This document shows positions 1 through 12,415 of a stretch of DNA of 64,000 bases, one piece after another (the stretch's first letter is position 1; each line of letters starts with the position of its first letter). The stretch is from Epiperipatus broadwayi. Taxonomy: Eukaryota > Onychophora > Udeonychophora > Euonychophora > Peripatidae. The DNA lies in the NCBI GenBank assembly GCA_028023455.1, contig JAQFVV010012405.1:4345149-4409148 (forward strand), written 5' to 3'. Position numbers and translations under genes: made by a program. The notes under the pieces were generated by a model that saw only the letters and a list, made by a program, of their open reading frames with translations, was not told where the DNA came from and made no database searches.

Positions 1-1263
1 TGGACTCTGCAGTAAGAAAAAAGTCTAGGCAATCTCACTGTGTCCAAAAAAAGTCCTGAAATGTTGCTGGTGTGGCTGACAGATAGTACCAACATAAAAT
101 AGCCTGAAAATATTGATAACATAAATATTTTTGGAATATATTAATAGCAAAATATATTTATTTACCTACTATTAAATGTATTCCCTGGAGCAGCTTCCCT
201 TGCTTTTGGCTGTATGGATGCATTAGGTTTCTAATCCCTGAGCTAATGCTTAAGAAAATTTGTCACTAATATAGAGTTTCACCTTTACTTAATTAATGAA
301 TTATCACTAATATGAGAAAGAGGACTTTCTTTGTTGATTTGTTAAAATGGCTAGTAAATCTGACTTGTAAAATGTTAGGTGTTACTATTTGGAGTTAGTT
401 AATTTCTCCATAAATATATGTACATGTATTCTTTGGAATCTCTAGTGAACATACAAATTTAGTAAACACAAGATGACATTTATTACCAGTACTTCTAAAA
501 AAAATAAGTCATATAGATATGAAAAAATTAATAGTAGATATATTACTGGAGTACTCAATAAAAAATGCTATATAGAAAAATTCTCAATAAAGTAAGAAGA
601 TTAAAGATCATTGTCAAAAACCAAGACAATAGGCTTGGTGGCACTGTGTTATATAGTTTACAAAAAAAACTGAAGAAGAATCAAGATATGTGTTGACTAA
701 ATTATGCCAATTAATCTGCAGACCATTCAGTAAATTAGCTGTATTCGATTTCTTTTTAGACTCTATTGAAGACTTGTCAACATATTCAAAACAATTCATG
801 GCCATTGTGTTCTTATGCTATATATAGAATTTAATTGCTGCCAATATATGTATATGTGAATAAACACAAACCAATAACTACATAGTTAATAGCTATTAAA
901 TCTATGGTTACAATGACAGAAATGAAGAACTCAATAAAATCACTAATAAATCTATTTCCTAATGGAATCTTTGTAGATTTCTTTAAAATATTTTGTTAAT
1001 AGTTCAGTTGGCTAAAAATTTCATATACTAAATAAATGAAAATTCAAATTAGCAGTTTATTGAATACAGCCATATTTCTAATGGCATAATAATAGAGTAA
1101 AAAAAGCAGAACTATATATGTGCACATATGTTGGATTTTGCATAAAACTAGATTGTTCACTGTTGTAAATCATACGATAATAGCCCAAGCTTATATACAA
1201 TCAATTTTCAATCTGTTATCAAGGCAATGTCTATAAATAAAAGATAAAAATTCTTTTTTTCTC
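1..1263. other. AT-rich non-coding stretch, nothing recognised
   Basis: No coding region or RNA gene is visible here. A short piece at about 60-110 loosely resembles the centre of the HH-E repeat at 10.4 kb (a 'tgttgctgg..tg.ctgac.g' core), but it is too short to call. Confidence 0.5.
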
Positions 1264-1440
1264 ATAGAGGTTGTTTTGACAACAGGTTGAAGATTCTTGG
1301 TGTTGATATGCTTGGGGTATTATATATATAACAATCAAAATAATACATATAATGGTAATTAACTATTATATACAGTTTTTAATCTGCAGAAATACTTTCA
1401 GTTAATTCCTTAACCCTTCTCAACTGCTGTATGTTAAGTT
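1264..1440 (-). mobile_element. PLE terminal and 3' UTR fragment
   Basis: Bases 1331-1440 match, in reverse orientation, the 3' untranslated end of the Penelope-like copy at 45.84-45.97 kb (shared 'aatggtaattaactattata' and 'agttaattccttaac' blocks). The preceding 1264-1318 resembles the direct repeats at 32.87 and 33.23 kb ('ttgacaacag.ttgaa.att' followed by 'gttgat'). It is a decayed fragment that abuts a PLE piece in the opposite orientation at 1447. Confidence 0.55.
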
Positions 1441-1446
1441 ATTAAT

Positions 1447-1787
1447 TAATAATCAAACCATTGCAAAAAAAGAGATATATAAATTGTAAATCAAAAGTAC
1501 CAGTTATGCATGCAATGACAAATTTAAGAATGTTTTTGTTTTGTAATAAAAATTATGTCATTACCAGTGTGATAAATTAAAAAATATTGAGATATTTGCC
1601 AAGGAATTGCTTAAGTTGGTTACAGATTAACAATATTTTATGTAAATTTAAAAAGAGTTATAATGATTTAAAGGAGTTGAATATTGATAATAAAAAATGG
1701 ATATCTATTCCATATATTTTGAATGCTCAAGTGAAATTTTTTAATGTTAATAAGTTAGTGAATAATTGTTATCTTTTCAAATGTTAA
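1447..1787 (+). pseudogene. Penelope-like element RT/linker remnant
   Basis: The DNA matches the plus-strand PLE at about 45.09-45.48 kb: the end of the reverse transcriptase domain (the '..KSKVP..' region) and the linker before the GIY-YIG endonuclease, including the motif KKWISIPYI. A 66-residue open frame (1587-1787) covers only the linker. No RT catalytic residues and no endonuclease motif survive. With the minus-oriented 3' UTR piece just upstream it forms an inverted junction, which echoes the complete head-to-head PLE pair at 43-46 kb. Non-functional fragment. Confidence 0.65.
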
Positions 1788-2255
1788 ATCAATTTATGTT
1801 CCTAATGATGTCAGCAATATTTGTTTACCCTTTTGATTATGTAATTTTGTTTTCAATACCTTTCTGTTAATCTCACCATACTTCTTTATATACCTTATAA
1901 CATGAATTTTTAGTCTGTCTATTGATTATCTATTAAGTATATAAGCTCCAGATTCATAAATAAATAATAATGGAACCCATAAACAATTTCGAATGCTCAA
2001 GTGAAATTTTTTAATGTTAATAAGTTAGTGAATAATTGTTATCTTTTCAAATGTTAAATCAATTTATGTTCCTAATGATGTCAGCAATATTTGTTTACCC
2101 TTTTGATTATGTAATTTTGTTTTCAATACCTTTCTGTTAATCTCACCATACTTCTTTATATACCTTATAACATGAATTTTTAGTCTGTCTATTGATTATC
2201 TATTAAGTATATAAGCTCCAGATTCATAAATAAATAATAATGGAACCCATAAACA
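1721..2255 (+). repeat. Exact 270-bp tandem duplication
   Basis: The sequence starting 'gaatgctcaagtgaaatttt' at 1721 recurs at 1991 and stays identical by eye for about 265 bases, up to 'aacccataaaca'. The unit begins inside the PLE linker and runs into flanking DNA, so the duplication is younger than the PLE fragment. No substitutions were noticed between copies, so it is either very recent or an assembly artefact. Confidence 0.85.
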
Positions 2256-2259
2256 GGTT

Positions 2260-3700
2260 TCTTTTTTATATTAAATTACTTCTATTAAAAGCATTTCATT
2301 CAATTATGTTTCCAACCATATTGAAAATCTGGTAGTTGATATAGTTAATTCAATAATTTTTTATGTTGTCCTTGCATCTAGAACAAAAGAAAATCTATTC
2401 ACATCTGCCATTTGTGATCTTATATGGATAATAAGACAATACTGCAAAACTTTGCAATGTCAAGGTTTAATGACCAGAATATATTTAGATCATTAACAAT
2501 AAAAGTTTTCAGCAAAATTTAATTTTTTATTTAAGTTTTACAATTGAAAATCATTATTAGTTTAAATTTCAGTTGTATATGGCAGCAACAATTTTTAACA
2601 CAAGCAAGAAAATATGAAATTTTTCTGATGATAAAATACAATTTTATACTTTCCCAATATAATCCATTTTTTACAATAATTTTGCTAGAAGAATCAGCAC
2701 AGTTTTTATTTATATATTTTTTTCTTATGTATATAAAATTTGATAAATATTTATTCCTTAACAATCTTGTAATGTTAATATATAGCTTTTGTTTGAAAAT
2801 ATTTGACTTTTAAGATAAAATTAGACTGTTGAAAATTTATGGTATACTACAAGAAATGACCTTTGTCAATAACTTTATTAATGTTTTTCATCACTTTTTA
2901 ATTAGAATTTTTCAAAAATTCATTTATTTGCACAGGAAGAAGAGGAAAAAGAATATACCATTTTGTCAAAAATATATACATATTTCTGCAAAAGTATTAC
3001 ATACATAGTGTAGTGAAAATTAAAATTACATATGCATTTAATCAAATTTATTTAAAACATAAAGATTAGATTAACATTTTCATACTGCATTAGCACTGTG
3101 ATAATTTTAATTGTTTTCACTGGGAGTAAGCTTTAAATGTTAAATTTAAATATTAAACCATTATTATTTATCAGAAAATAAAAAAAAAAGATTTTATTTG
3201 AAGAATATTTTTGTTTAGAAATGAAGTAAATTCTAAAAAAAATACATTTGATTTCTTTAAATATTCATAAAGTTATACTATCAATCAAAGCAAAAGCACC
3301 ATTTTATCATTCAACTGTCAGGGAGGATTAGATTTTTTTCATAAACAAACTAAATCTTTTTTTATTTCACATTTGTTTTTAAAATGTGAACAAATAAATA
3401 TCAATATCTGATAAAATAAGTTTATAATTTTTTTAATAATTTTTATAGTATATGCAATGTGTCTGATGGTTACTGATTAAGTGCTGGCAAACAGCTTGTA
3501 ACAACCTTTTTTGAAATTTAACTTGTTCAAATATATAACATTTTATTTCTAACAAAGTTAGATACTGCCAAAGAACAACAGAATCCAATCAAAGTGGGGT
3601 TTAAAAGTGATTCAAAATTGCTAATTTTTAGATGTCCTGTCATCTATAGAATTTTTTTGAAATTAAAATATTATGAATAATATATATATATATATAATTA
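2260..3700. other. AT-rich non-coding stretch, nothing recognised
   Basis: Long A and T runs and no supported gene. The two overlapping open frames near 2531-2813 on opposite strands are AT-rich chance frames without recognisable domains. Confidence 0.5.
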
Positions 3701-3714
3701 CTGATATAAATATA

Positions 3715-3845
3715 TTAAATAACCTCAAAACTACCACAGATTCTTTTAAATTCATATAAATAAAATACAATAAAAGACAAATAACTCCCAAGATGCATTT
3801 TGTGCTAAACCAGAACTCATCAGTTGGTCCAGATAATAATCTCTA
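3715..3845 (-). mobile_element. HH-A repeat with decayed hammerhead
   Basis: On the minus strand this reads stem I (ggaccaa), CTGATGA (3817-3823), a stem-loop, then AAAA where GAAA is expected, the palindrome ATGCAT, C at the cleavage position and TTGGG. The family is shared with 26.5, 54.9 and 59.6 kb, including the outer 'aacctc..a.ac' and 'ataaataaa.tacaataaaagac' parts. The G of GAAA is mutated, so cleavage is not expected. Confidence 0.6.
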
Positions 3846-4286
3846 GTTTAGTGAATGATTATCAATAATCATTACTGCATTTGTCTAAAGTGGATGTTGT
3901 CAAAGATATGGTTTGTGTTGGACACTTGTAATTCAAAATGTAAAAATTACTGATACTTTAAAAATAAAAGTTAATGATTTCTTTTAATATGTGACAAAAT
4001 GACACTTATATGAATTGCTTTGGGAGAAATTTAAAATGGTGAAGAATATTTTTTTCTTAAATACATTTTTAGACTGAGGGCAGATGTTATAAAATTCTTT
4101 GTATTGCTAAAATTTATTGCATTTTTTTTTCTTGCAAAGTTGATATTTTATTTCGATGATTGTTTTCATTGTCTGCTCTCATATTTTCAAAGAAATTTGT
4201 CCAAAATAATGTGCTTAAAAGATTAACAAAACTTCTTCTATGAAGTTGATATTTATTACATTAATTATTATCATATTGTTATATCC

Positions 4287-4918
<632 letters not shown>

Positions 4919-5347
4919 AAACAATTTTGTGAATTCATCTGTGCAATATAATCACTTGTTATTAATATTCCATTATGAATAAATGCTTCACTGAAATCTT
5001 TCTGGCCCTCTTGATGAATTTGACATAAGTGGATTTGAGAACATTGAATTGCCATTATTTAAAGTTTAAAAATTGACTATTATATGTAATATTCAAAATT
5101 TTATGTTCACCATGAACTAATAGTGTAAAAATGTTTTGATTTATAATATTGCAACTTACAGCTCTTTAATATACTAAATTATATAAACTTGTTATTTGTA
5201 AATATATTGCAACAGAAATGCATTTGGATTGTATATCATTTATAATGTAGATGATCTTTGTCCCTCACCTTCAGCCATATACCATAACTCAGCTGCAAAC
5301 ACACAGGTTATTTATCCAACCACATCTTGATAACATGACAATAGATG

Positions 5348-5985
5348 ATGAAGTATCTCATATTTGATACTTTGATTTAGATGCCAAGATATATGATGCT
5401 ATCTATAAGGGAAGTCTAAATTTGTAAACAAAACATTTAATCAAGTTATTTAGAATAAAAATTAATTTTTAAACTTCTCTGGAAATAATGAATAATAAAA
5501 ATATAGTTGCTAGTAAATGTGAATAAAAATAAATGCATTTAAAGAAAAAGAGAGTACTCTCTTAAATACCTAACAGTTAGAATATAATAAAAATTCCTCC
5601 AGGGTCAATCACATACATTCTTCTTAATTGAAAAAAGATATATCCAGATATACAGTCTATTGATTTGTTTGCATAATATTAACATAATATTAGATAAGGA
5701 AGTATCTCATATTTGACAATTTGATCTAAATGCCAAGAGAGATGACCTTATCTATAAGAGAAATCTAAATTCATAAATAGATAAATAACCAAGTTATTTA
5801 TAGTAGAACACTGATTTTACGAGTCCCTTAACCTAATGACTAATTAAAGAGTAATTTCTAGCCAATGTGAATAAAAACAAATGCAATCAAGGAAGAAGAG
5901 AGAATATCATCTTTGAGTACATAACAGTTAGGATATAATAATTCCTCCAGGATCAATCACATTTATTTTTTTTAATTGAAATTTA
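5348..5985 (+). repeat. Two diverged direct repeats of about 290 bp
   Basis: Copy 1 (about 5348-5638) and copy 2 (about 5697-5985) share 'aagtatctcatatttga', 'tgccaaga', 'aaccaagttattta' (with differences), 'gtgaataaaaa.aaatgca' and 'attcctccagg.tcaatcaca' in the same order. Identity is perhaps 75-80 percent by eye. No coding potential and no target duplication were found, so the class of the repeat is unknown. Confidence 0.75.
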
Positions 5986-6539
5986 AGATCTCCTCCAATA
6001 TATTTAAATTACTAACAGTCCTTCTTTCCTTAATAAGTAAAATCAAATTCATCAGTACTACAGATGCTTAGATAGATATTTCAGTGGTCTAATGCATTTA
6101 TTATACAGAAATAATTTGACCAAATTCCAATAAGTAGAAATTTATAAATGTTGATGAACCCAAATTCTTGCCCAGCTTTGATTCATTTAATTAATAAGAA
6201 ATATAGGCAAATAATATACAGTTTGAACCTACAACTAAATAATATTTTGCTATTTGAACAATGTGAGTTCAGAAAATATTTTAATGCTATATAAGCCAGT
6301 ATTAAAAAAAAAAAAAAACAGACTTAAGTCATTATTTTTAAATGGAGTTCTTTTAATAAGAAATTATTTACAATTTAGGTAAGACAGAAAAATAATGAAA
6401 ATATATTTTGGCTAAAACATTTAGGAATAAGCTTACGTAACAAAGTTATTCCATAAAAATAATTATAACCTGTAAAAATATACTTTATTTCTTCATTGAC
6501 AAAGTAAAGAAAATAAATTTTAAAAACTTGTAGTTTATG

Positions 6540-6995
6540 CACTTACATATGGATTGATATTTGCCTGAAGGTTTGTGATGATAGTTTACTAGTGATAATA
6601 TGTTGGACTATTTCTGCCATCTATCAGTAAATGTTGAATGTATAGAAAATTTTAGACTTTATTTAAAGTTTTCAAATACGAACAACTTGTTAGTAATAAC
6701 ACACAAACAGATAACACAGGTTAGTAATTACCCAACATTTTCAGTTAATCTGTCAGTTGGTGGTGTAAGTTCGACTCCTATTCAATACTGTCAATGATCA
6801 GGCCAGCAACACCTTAAGAAGAAGAGAGAATAATACAACTCAAAACCTTGTGTAATTACTAACCTACATGGTCTATTTGTGTGCTATTACTAACAAGTTG
6901 TTGTATTTGAAAAGATTAAAGTTTAAAATTTTCTATACATTCAACATTTAATGGTAAATGATGGAAATAGTTCAACATATTATCACATATGGATT
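6540..6995. mobile_element. HH-E palindrome with tRNA-like centre
   Basis: Left arm (about 6594-6730) and right arm (about 6843-6985) are inverted copies ('tatttctgccatcta' against 'tgatggaaatagttcaacat'). Between them lies a short segment with a pol III box-B-like stretch 'agttcgactcc' (6769-6779), then a degenerate 'cttaagaagaag' hairpin. This is the arrangement seen more completely at 10.2-10.8 kb. The overlapping 65-residue frame is not a gene. Confidence 0.7.
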
Positions 6996-7244
6996 GATAG
7001 CTTAAGATGATGTTGCTTTAGTTAATACTAAAACGTCATACACACCCACACTAGTCTAATATCTAATTCTTGCCTATATAATGAATTTCATTTTTTAAAA
7101 AGAAAAATATAAAGACACAAATATCTGTAATAATGTTCTCCTATATATTTTGAAAATCTTTGTAATAATACAAATGTAATCAGAATCAGAAATCAAATTA
7201 TAGAATTAGTCTATACAAGAAAATATTATAAAAAGTAACTATAT

Positions 7245-7334
7245 ATAAATTTTTATATGTCAAAGCGTCAGCCGGGAAGCGAACCCCGGAACAACTGTTT
7301 GTAAGGTGGCTGTGCTAACCACTCGGCCACAAAT
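7245..7334 (-). mobile_element. tRNA-derived mini-SINE, copy 1
   Basis: Read on the minus strand: a D-arm-like 'gtggccgagtggttagcac', an anticodon arm with loop CTTACAA (anticodon TAC, valine-like), and a T-arm with 'ggggttcgcttccc'. The direct repeat 'gtaactatat' flanks it at 7235-7244 and 7335-7344, which indicates target-primed insertion. The tail is short and AT-rich. It is a retroposed tRNA pseudogene or minimal SINE rather than a working tRNA gene, because related copies recur at 12.9, 24.1 and 63.9 kb. Confidence 0.8.
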
Positions 7335-7816
7335 GTAACTATATTTTTTTCAATATAGAAAATGTAATAGTAATGTATTCTTAAAATGACCACTGATTAT
7401 TGTGCAAGCATTTATCATTTAAATATTTATTCCAATAAGTTTGACGGCATACCTTCATTTCTATGATAAAGTTATAGTAGTGTTTAAATATTTAATTGAG
7501 ATGTTCACGTTATATTTTTACTATTTTGTTATACTTAATAAATCCAATGTAGATTCTATTGTTATATATTATTATTTTTTTTTTGTTTGCAAACTGGTAT
7601 GTAACTGATTTGGACATGTATTTGAATAAAAGGTCTTAACACATTTTTTCTTATTTTAAAAATGAATCCAGTCATACATTAAATATATTTTGTCAGCATT
7701 TTTTGCTGTAAAAGATAATAATGCAATGTTTTATCCAACTATGTATATAAATGTATTATTGCCTCTTTTGCTGTATGGTCTGAGTGATTTTAGACGTAAA
7801 GATGTAATATTTATTT

Positions 7817-7975
7817 TAACAGTAAAACTCTCTCTGCATATTGCCACTCAGTGCAAGCCCGAGTAATCAATGGAAGCCAGAAGGCTTGATTACTCTGGCT
7901 TGCACTGAATGGCAATATGTATAGATAGTTTTGCCTGTTTTAATAACAATTATGAGCAAGCATAGAAAATGGTGA
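7817..7975. mobile_element. HH-F palindrome, deleted copy without ribozyme core
   Basis: Inverted arms at about 7817-7872 and 7884-7945 share 'gcatattgccactcagtgcaag' against 'cttgcactgaatggcaatat'. They end with the family terminus 'gttttgcctgttttaataac' and the flank 'ttatgagcaagcat'. The central hammerhead seen at 16.5 and 59.4 kb is missing. Confidence 0.75.
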
Positions 7976-8445
7976 TCATCTAATATTTATTTTAACAAGT
8001 TTTATAATTTTTTCAAGACATTTTCCTTTTAGAATAACAATGATGGATTCCCCCCTAAAAATAGTTGGTTCCCTAGAATCCTAGATTAGAACATTGTGTT
8101 AATTATTTTAGAAAGCTGCTTGACAGGTTTAAAAAAATAAATATTTAAAGTAAAAATATTACTTCAAAATTTTGCTATTTTCAAAACAATTCTTAGGCAT
8201 GTTTTTATCAAGAGAAATTAACTATCTGTATCCCGGTCTAAAATAATTACAATGTTGACCAATAATAATTTCTTTTATTTCAACTAATTAGTTATACAAA
8301 AATTTAATGCTTATTTTATGATACATTTTAATGGATTGAAAAATGTTCCTTATAACAAAAGAGTGAAACACTTTCATAATAACTTATTTTCAAAAGTTAT
8401 TAAAACCAAAGAATAACTAAATTAAAAAATCTCTCATTATTACAA

Positions 8446-8815
8446 TGTAAAATTAAGAGCGTGCTAATAACTCTAAACAAGCTTTTTTTTTTTTTATTTA
8501 TGATAAATGCTACTACAAGAGAAGGCATTCAAATCATTTTTATCTTGGATTGTCCCCATCCCCAGACCAGTTTCGACCTATGGGTCTCTAATGTCCCAAC
8601 TCCTCACTGAAGAGACCCATAGGTCGAAACCGGTCTGGGGATGGGGACAATCCAAGATAAAAATGATTTGAATGCCTTCTCTTGTAGTAGCATTTATCAT
8701 AAATAAAATAAAAAAAGCTTGTTTAGAGTTATTAGCACGCTCTTAATTTTACATATTTGTAAGTGCAAGCTATATATAAGTCATATGACATCTGACTTGT
8801 TACTATTACTATTAT
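8446..8815 (+). mobile_element. HH-B palindrome (about 140-bp arms)
   Basis: Left arm 8446-8588 and right arm 8613-8754 are near-perfect inverted copies, from 'gagcgtgctaataactct' at the outer edges to 'agagacccataggtcgaaa' at the centre. The plus-oriented unit continues to about 8815 ('gacttgttactatt') and is repeated almost identically at 9016-9238. The left arm lacks the CTGAAGA box because the junction falls inside the ribozyme. Confidence 0.9.
8592..8649 (+). ncRNA. Hammerhead ribozyme, type I, HH-B copy 1
   Basis: All core elements are present: CTGAAGA (8607-8613, consensus CUGANGA); stem II GACC/GGTC with CATA loop (8614-8625); GAAA (8626-8629); stem III ACC/GGT as a loopless palindrome (8629-8634); cleavage nucleotide C8635 (GUC). 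Stem I pairs TCCTCA (8601-8606) with TGGGGA (8636-8641), one G-U included. Then comes an internal loop (AAC against TG) and a second helix TGTCCC (8592-8597) with GGGACA (8644-8649). A 3-bp palindromic stem III is typical of PLE hammerheads, which are thought to act as dimers. No core position is mutated, so activity is plausible but untested. Confidence 0.88.
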
Positions 8816-9015
8816 TATTTTGCTGTTGTGGCTTTAGCTAAATTAAAGAGCTAAGTCTACTAATATATGGAGTATCTGAATTAAGTTCAGGCCCATATGA
8901 TTTTTTCAGTTGGAGAGCTGACTTTAAAGACATGTAGATGTCTAAAAGTTTCAGATCTTCTTCTAACAATTATCTTTTAGATAAATGCTTTGCTTGAGTT
9001 GATTTTTTAGATCTA

Positions 9016-9238
9016 ATGTCCCAACTCCTCACTGAAGAGACCCATAGGTCGAAACCAGTCTGGGGATGAGGACAATCCAAGATAAAAATGATTTGAATGC
9101 CTTCTCTTGTAGTAGCATTTATCATAAATAAAAAAAAAAAAAAGCTTGTTTAGAGTTATTAGCACGCTCTTAATTTTACATATTTGTAAGTGCAAGCTAT
9201 ATATAAGTCATGTGACATCTGACTTGTTACTATTACTA
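9016..9238 (+). mobile_element. HH-B unit, single direct copy
   Basis: A near-identical direct copy of 8592-8815, starting at the outer stem I of the ribozyme and ending with 'gacttgttactattactatt'. The 5' end lies exactly at the hammerhead, as expected if the RNA unit begins near the ribozyme. The 60-residue minus-strand frame here is incidental. Confidence 0.85.
9017..9074 (+). ncRNA. Hammerhead ribozyme, type I, HH-B copy 2
   Basis: CTGAAGA (9032-9038), stem II GACC/GGTC (9039-9050), GAAA (9051-9054), stem III ACC/AGT with one inner mismatch, and cleavage C9060. Stem I proximal is TCCTCA/TGGGGA; the distal helix TGTCC/GGACA loses one pair through G to A at 9069. The core is intact, but the palindromic stem III is weakened compared with the copy at 8.6 kb. 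Confidence 0.82.
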
Positions 9239-9732
9239 TTGTATATTAATATTTTGTTTGTAATTTTTTAAATATTTGAGAATTATAAAATTGTTGACCC
9301 AACATCATGTATGCATACATACATATTTTTCCATCTCTCATCTACGCACATACCTCAATGACAATTTTACTGTTTGTGGTAAATGATTTATACATCTGAA
9401 ATGCAGGTTTACTAATTTTCATTAATCAAATATTAGCTTATAATTATTAAAAGTTACTATGAATATAAATTCCATATATGTGCATACATAACCCTTTTAA
9501 TGCCTCTTGGGGACATTCTTTCTCTATTTTTTTTTTTAATTTATAAATATATAAACTACCATTATGGCATTAATGCATTTTATTGGAATATATGTGCAAG
9601 CAATGAAACTTTTCAACCATTATTATTTCATTATAATAATTCCAATCTTTAACTCTTTTTCATATCAGTTTTTTTTTCTTCAACAAACTTATTTTCTTAT
9701 TAATGTAATTTGCATGTAGCATTAGCAAACTC

Positions 9733-9892
9733 TCCATATAGTAATGCCATGTAGTGCAAGCCTTTGTAATCAATGAATTTGTGCATAAAATACTTATTTA
9801 TTTCAAAGGCTTTCACTTGGTAGCACTTCTATATGGCTGTTATAAACAGCCTGTGTAAGCATATGAAATGGTTATCATGTGATGCTTCTTGA
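9733..9892. mobile_element. HH-F fragment, diverged
   Basis: Contains the family blocks 'actctccatatagtaatgcca', 'agtgcaagcc', 'gtgcataaaat', a distorted inverted return and the terminal 'aagcatatgaaatgg.tatcatgtgatg'. The ribozyme centre is absent. Confidence 0.6.
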
Positions 9893-10239
9893 ATATAGTT
9901 ATTTTTAAAAATATTTTTAACATTTGTAATAATCAGTTTTAAAATATCAATTATTCAGTTGTTGACAATTCTTTAAGAAATATGTCTAGGTCAAATAAGG
10001 TAACTGTGATATTTATATGTTTTCTTACTCTTTGGATTTTGTTTTGATTCTGTCTAATATATCTTAAGACAATTTTTTTTTCATATAGTATTCTGTCTCT
10101 GTATTCTTTTTTGAAAGTAGTTCAAGTTTTAGAATATCTAATAAGTTCTGGAATAACATATTTATATAAAGTTATTATTTATGATTTAACTTTAAAATTG
10201 AATGCTAAAATAATTTAGAGAAGATGATAATAATGTTTT

Positions 10240-10830
10240 CCTGAAGGTTTGTGATGATGGTGTTCTAGTTGTATTTTTATATTGGACTATTTTCATCATC
10301 TAATATGAGTATTGAATGTCTTTAGAAAAAAATAACTTTATTTAAATATTATAAATACATTCAACTGTTAGTAATAACACATCAAACAGGTTAATATATG
10401 CACAACATTTCAAGAGGTATTATTCTCCCCTCTTCTTCAGGTGTTGCTGGCCTGACCAGTGACAGTACTAGCATGAAAAAATCAGAAGGAACCTCATAGA
10501 TAAGTATATGAAATTATACTACAGACTGTTGCCTTTGATAGGATGGCTCAATTGGTTAGAGCATTACCTTAGAAAATCAATACTCAAGAATCTAAGGACC
10601 CAGGTTCAAATCCCATGCTAGTACTGTCACTGGTTGGGCCATCAATGCCTGAAAAAGAGGGAAGAATAAGACCTGTCAAAACCTTGTGCATATACTAACC
10701 TGTTTGATGTGCTATTACTAACAGTTGAATGTATTTGGAATATTTAAATAAAGTTAAATTTTTCTAAAGATATTCAATACATATATTAGATGGTAGAAAT
10801 AGTTCAATATAAAAATACAAGATGGTAATA
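10240..10830. mobile_element. HH-E palindrome, most complete copy
   Basis: Left arm (about 10240-10480) and right arm (about 10612-10830) are inverted copies. Each arm holds, from the centre outward, 'gtcactgg..gg', a hairpin motif 'cctgaagaagaggggagaat' (with variations), 'gaaatgttgtgcatatacta', 'gttgaatgtatt', 'atttaaataaagtta' and 'gatggaaatagttcaatata'. The centre is a tRNA-like sequence. The hairpin has CTGAAGA and GAAA boxes around AGAGG/CCTCT but no convincing stem III, so it is hammerhead-like only. Confidence 0.75.
10543..10612 (+). repeat. tRNA-like segment inside HH-E
   Basis: Has a box-A-like 'tggctcaattggttagagca' (10547-10566), a long anticodon arm closed by CCTTA/TAAGG, and a box-B-like 'ggttcaaatcc' (10602-10612). 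No matching acceptor stem is evident and the arm is enlarged. I read it as the pol III promoter head of a SINE-like element, not a tRNA gene. Confidence 0.7.
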
Positions 10831-11156
10831 AATTTAATGATATTGCCTACTTACTTCACGTGATATTCTATTTCTAATTTAGTTTTGTCTTCAAACCAAG
10901 AACTTAATAAATATTCAAGGTGTTTATAATTGTTAGCTTTTTCTGAACAATTACTATCAATATTGATTTTTTTTTTCTTTTTTTTGAAAAACTTTTTTTT
11001 TCTATATTTATCTTTAGTCGTGGTTTTTCTTTTAGATAACTGATAGCTTTTTTTGTCATGTGAGTCTCATATAGTGATAAAGAGTCTGACTATGAAACTT
11101 AATTATATCCTCAGCTTCATTCCAGTTTTGTCATTCCCACCTTTTCCAATAATTTG

Positions 11157-11290
11157 GTGCAGTAGTAGAGTGACAGATTTTGGAGCTTAAGGTTATTGAA
11201 TTGTATCCAATTCTGTTATTTCTGATACTCAAATTTCTTATGAATTTCTAAACAATGAAGATGGTTGAATTTGTTTTATTTACAGTTCTT
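11157..11290 (+). repeat. Candidate SINE-G fragment
   Basis: Shares with 29.74, 30.03 and 62.85 kb a loosely tRNA-like head (here 'gtgcagtagtagagtgacag') and a tail of the form 'tactcaaa.ttcttatgaa.tt'. Boxes A and B are eroded. It is called only because four similar segments occur in the same orientation. Confidence 0.4.
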
Positions 11291-12119
11291 CTCAAGCTTA
11301 TTGCATTCTGAAAAATAATTTGTGAAAGAATCATGCCATTTGTAAAGATCAGATGATTTAAGTAAACTCCATTTATTTGTATTTCCTAATCCATAAAATA
11401 CTTTCCAATTTTATTATTAATACACCTCTCATCACAAACTTCATTATATCATAATTGTTCATTAGAGTTCAAATTCCAGATTACCCTCTTTTACTACACT
11501 TGTATTTTATAAATCATCTTTATTCTCTGAGTGACAAATGCATTAAACATCTGAATCTCCACTTGTTAATAATCTATATTTCTGCACCATATCATTCTCT
11601 CACAAGATCAGGATTGTTTTCTATGTAATTTTAACTCTTTATATAAAAATGAATAATCATTAAACTATTTTTTTAAAAACCTTTTTTCAATGTGTCCCTA
11701 TTTTAAACCCCACTACATTGCAACTATCCATCAGCATGAACATTCCAGACTGTCATTCCTAACTAAATACGTATTTCACGAATAATCACCAGGTGCGATG
11801 ATTGCATTAAATATCTGAATGTTCATACTGACAGACCAATATTTTTCCATTATTCCATTTTTCGCATGATAAGAATTAGTTTTGATCTACTTTTAATTCG
11901 TTATAAAAAGATGAATAATCACTGCACTGTAGAGATATTTTCAAATTTTTTGTTGCTGCACCCCTGACTTTAAATTATATGTTATAATTATTCACCATTG
12001 TAAAAATTTTAAACCACCCTTTAATTATATGTGTGTTTTATGAATATTCATCACTCGTTAAGTGAGCTATAAATACTTAAGAACATTTGGATCGCAACAA
12101 ATAATCTGAAATTTTTCCA

Positions 12120-12415
12120 CTTTTACTTTATAACTGAAATACCAGTTTATTATATACCTGTATCAACATATGTAATATATACGATATATGAGCACACAGC
12201 CTGACTATTAAAGTATGAAGATTGGCTATGTTAATATATATCTGAGCAGTTATTTCTGGACCAACTGATGACTGCTGTTTTAGCATGAAATACATATATT
12301 GATAATTATTTATCTTTTTGACATATATATGTTCAAGTGTATCAATCATATGAGATAGAGTGGTGAGCTGTGGGTCGTGTGAAAGTCTGTGCTTGTATAT
12401 TCTATATATTTCACT
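12120..12415 (+). mobile_element. HH-A repeat with hammerhead
   Basis: Includes the family flanks 'tatacctgtatcaacatatg', 'taaagtatgaagattggcta', the ribozyme, and downstream 'gttcaagtgtatcaat' and 'gagatagagtggtgag'. At 12265-12271 is CTGATGA, then a TGC/GCA stem II with a mismatched first pair, GAAA intact, ATA/TAT stem III, and stem I TTGA against CCAA (weakened). The mismatched 10.1-11.1 pair suggests reduced activity. Confidence 0.7.
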
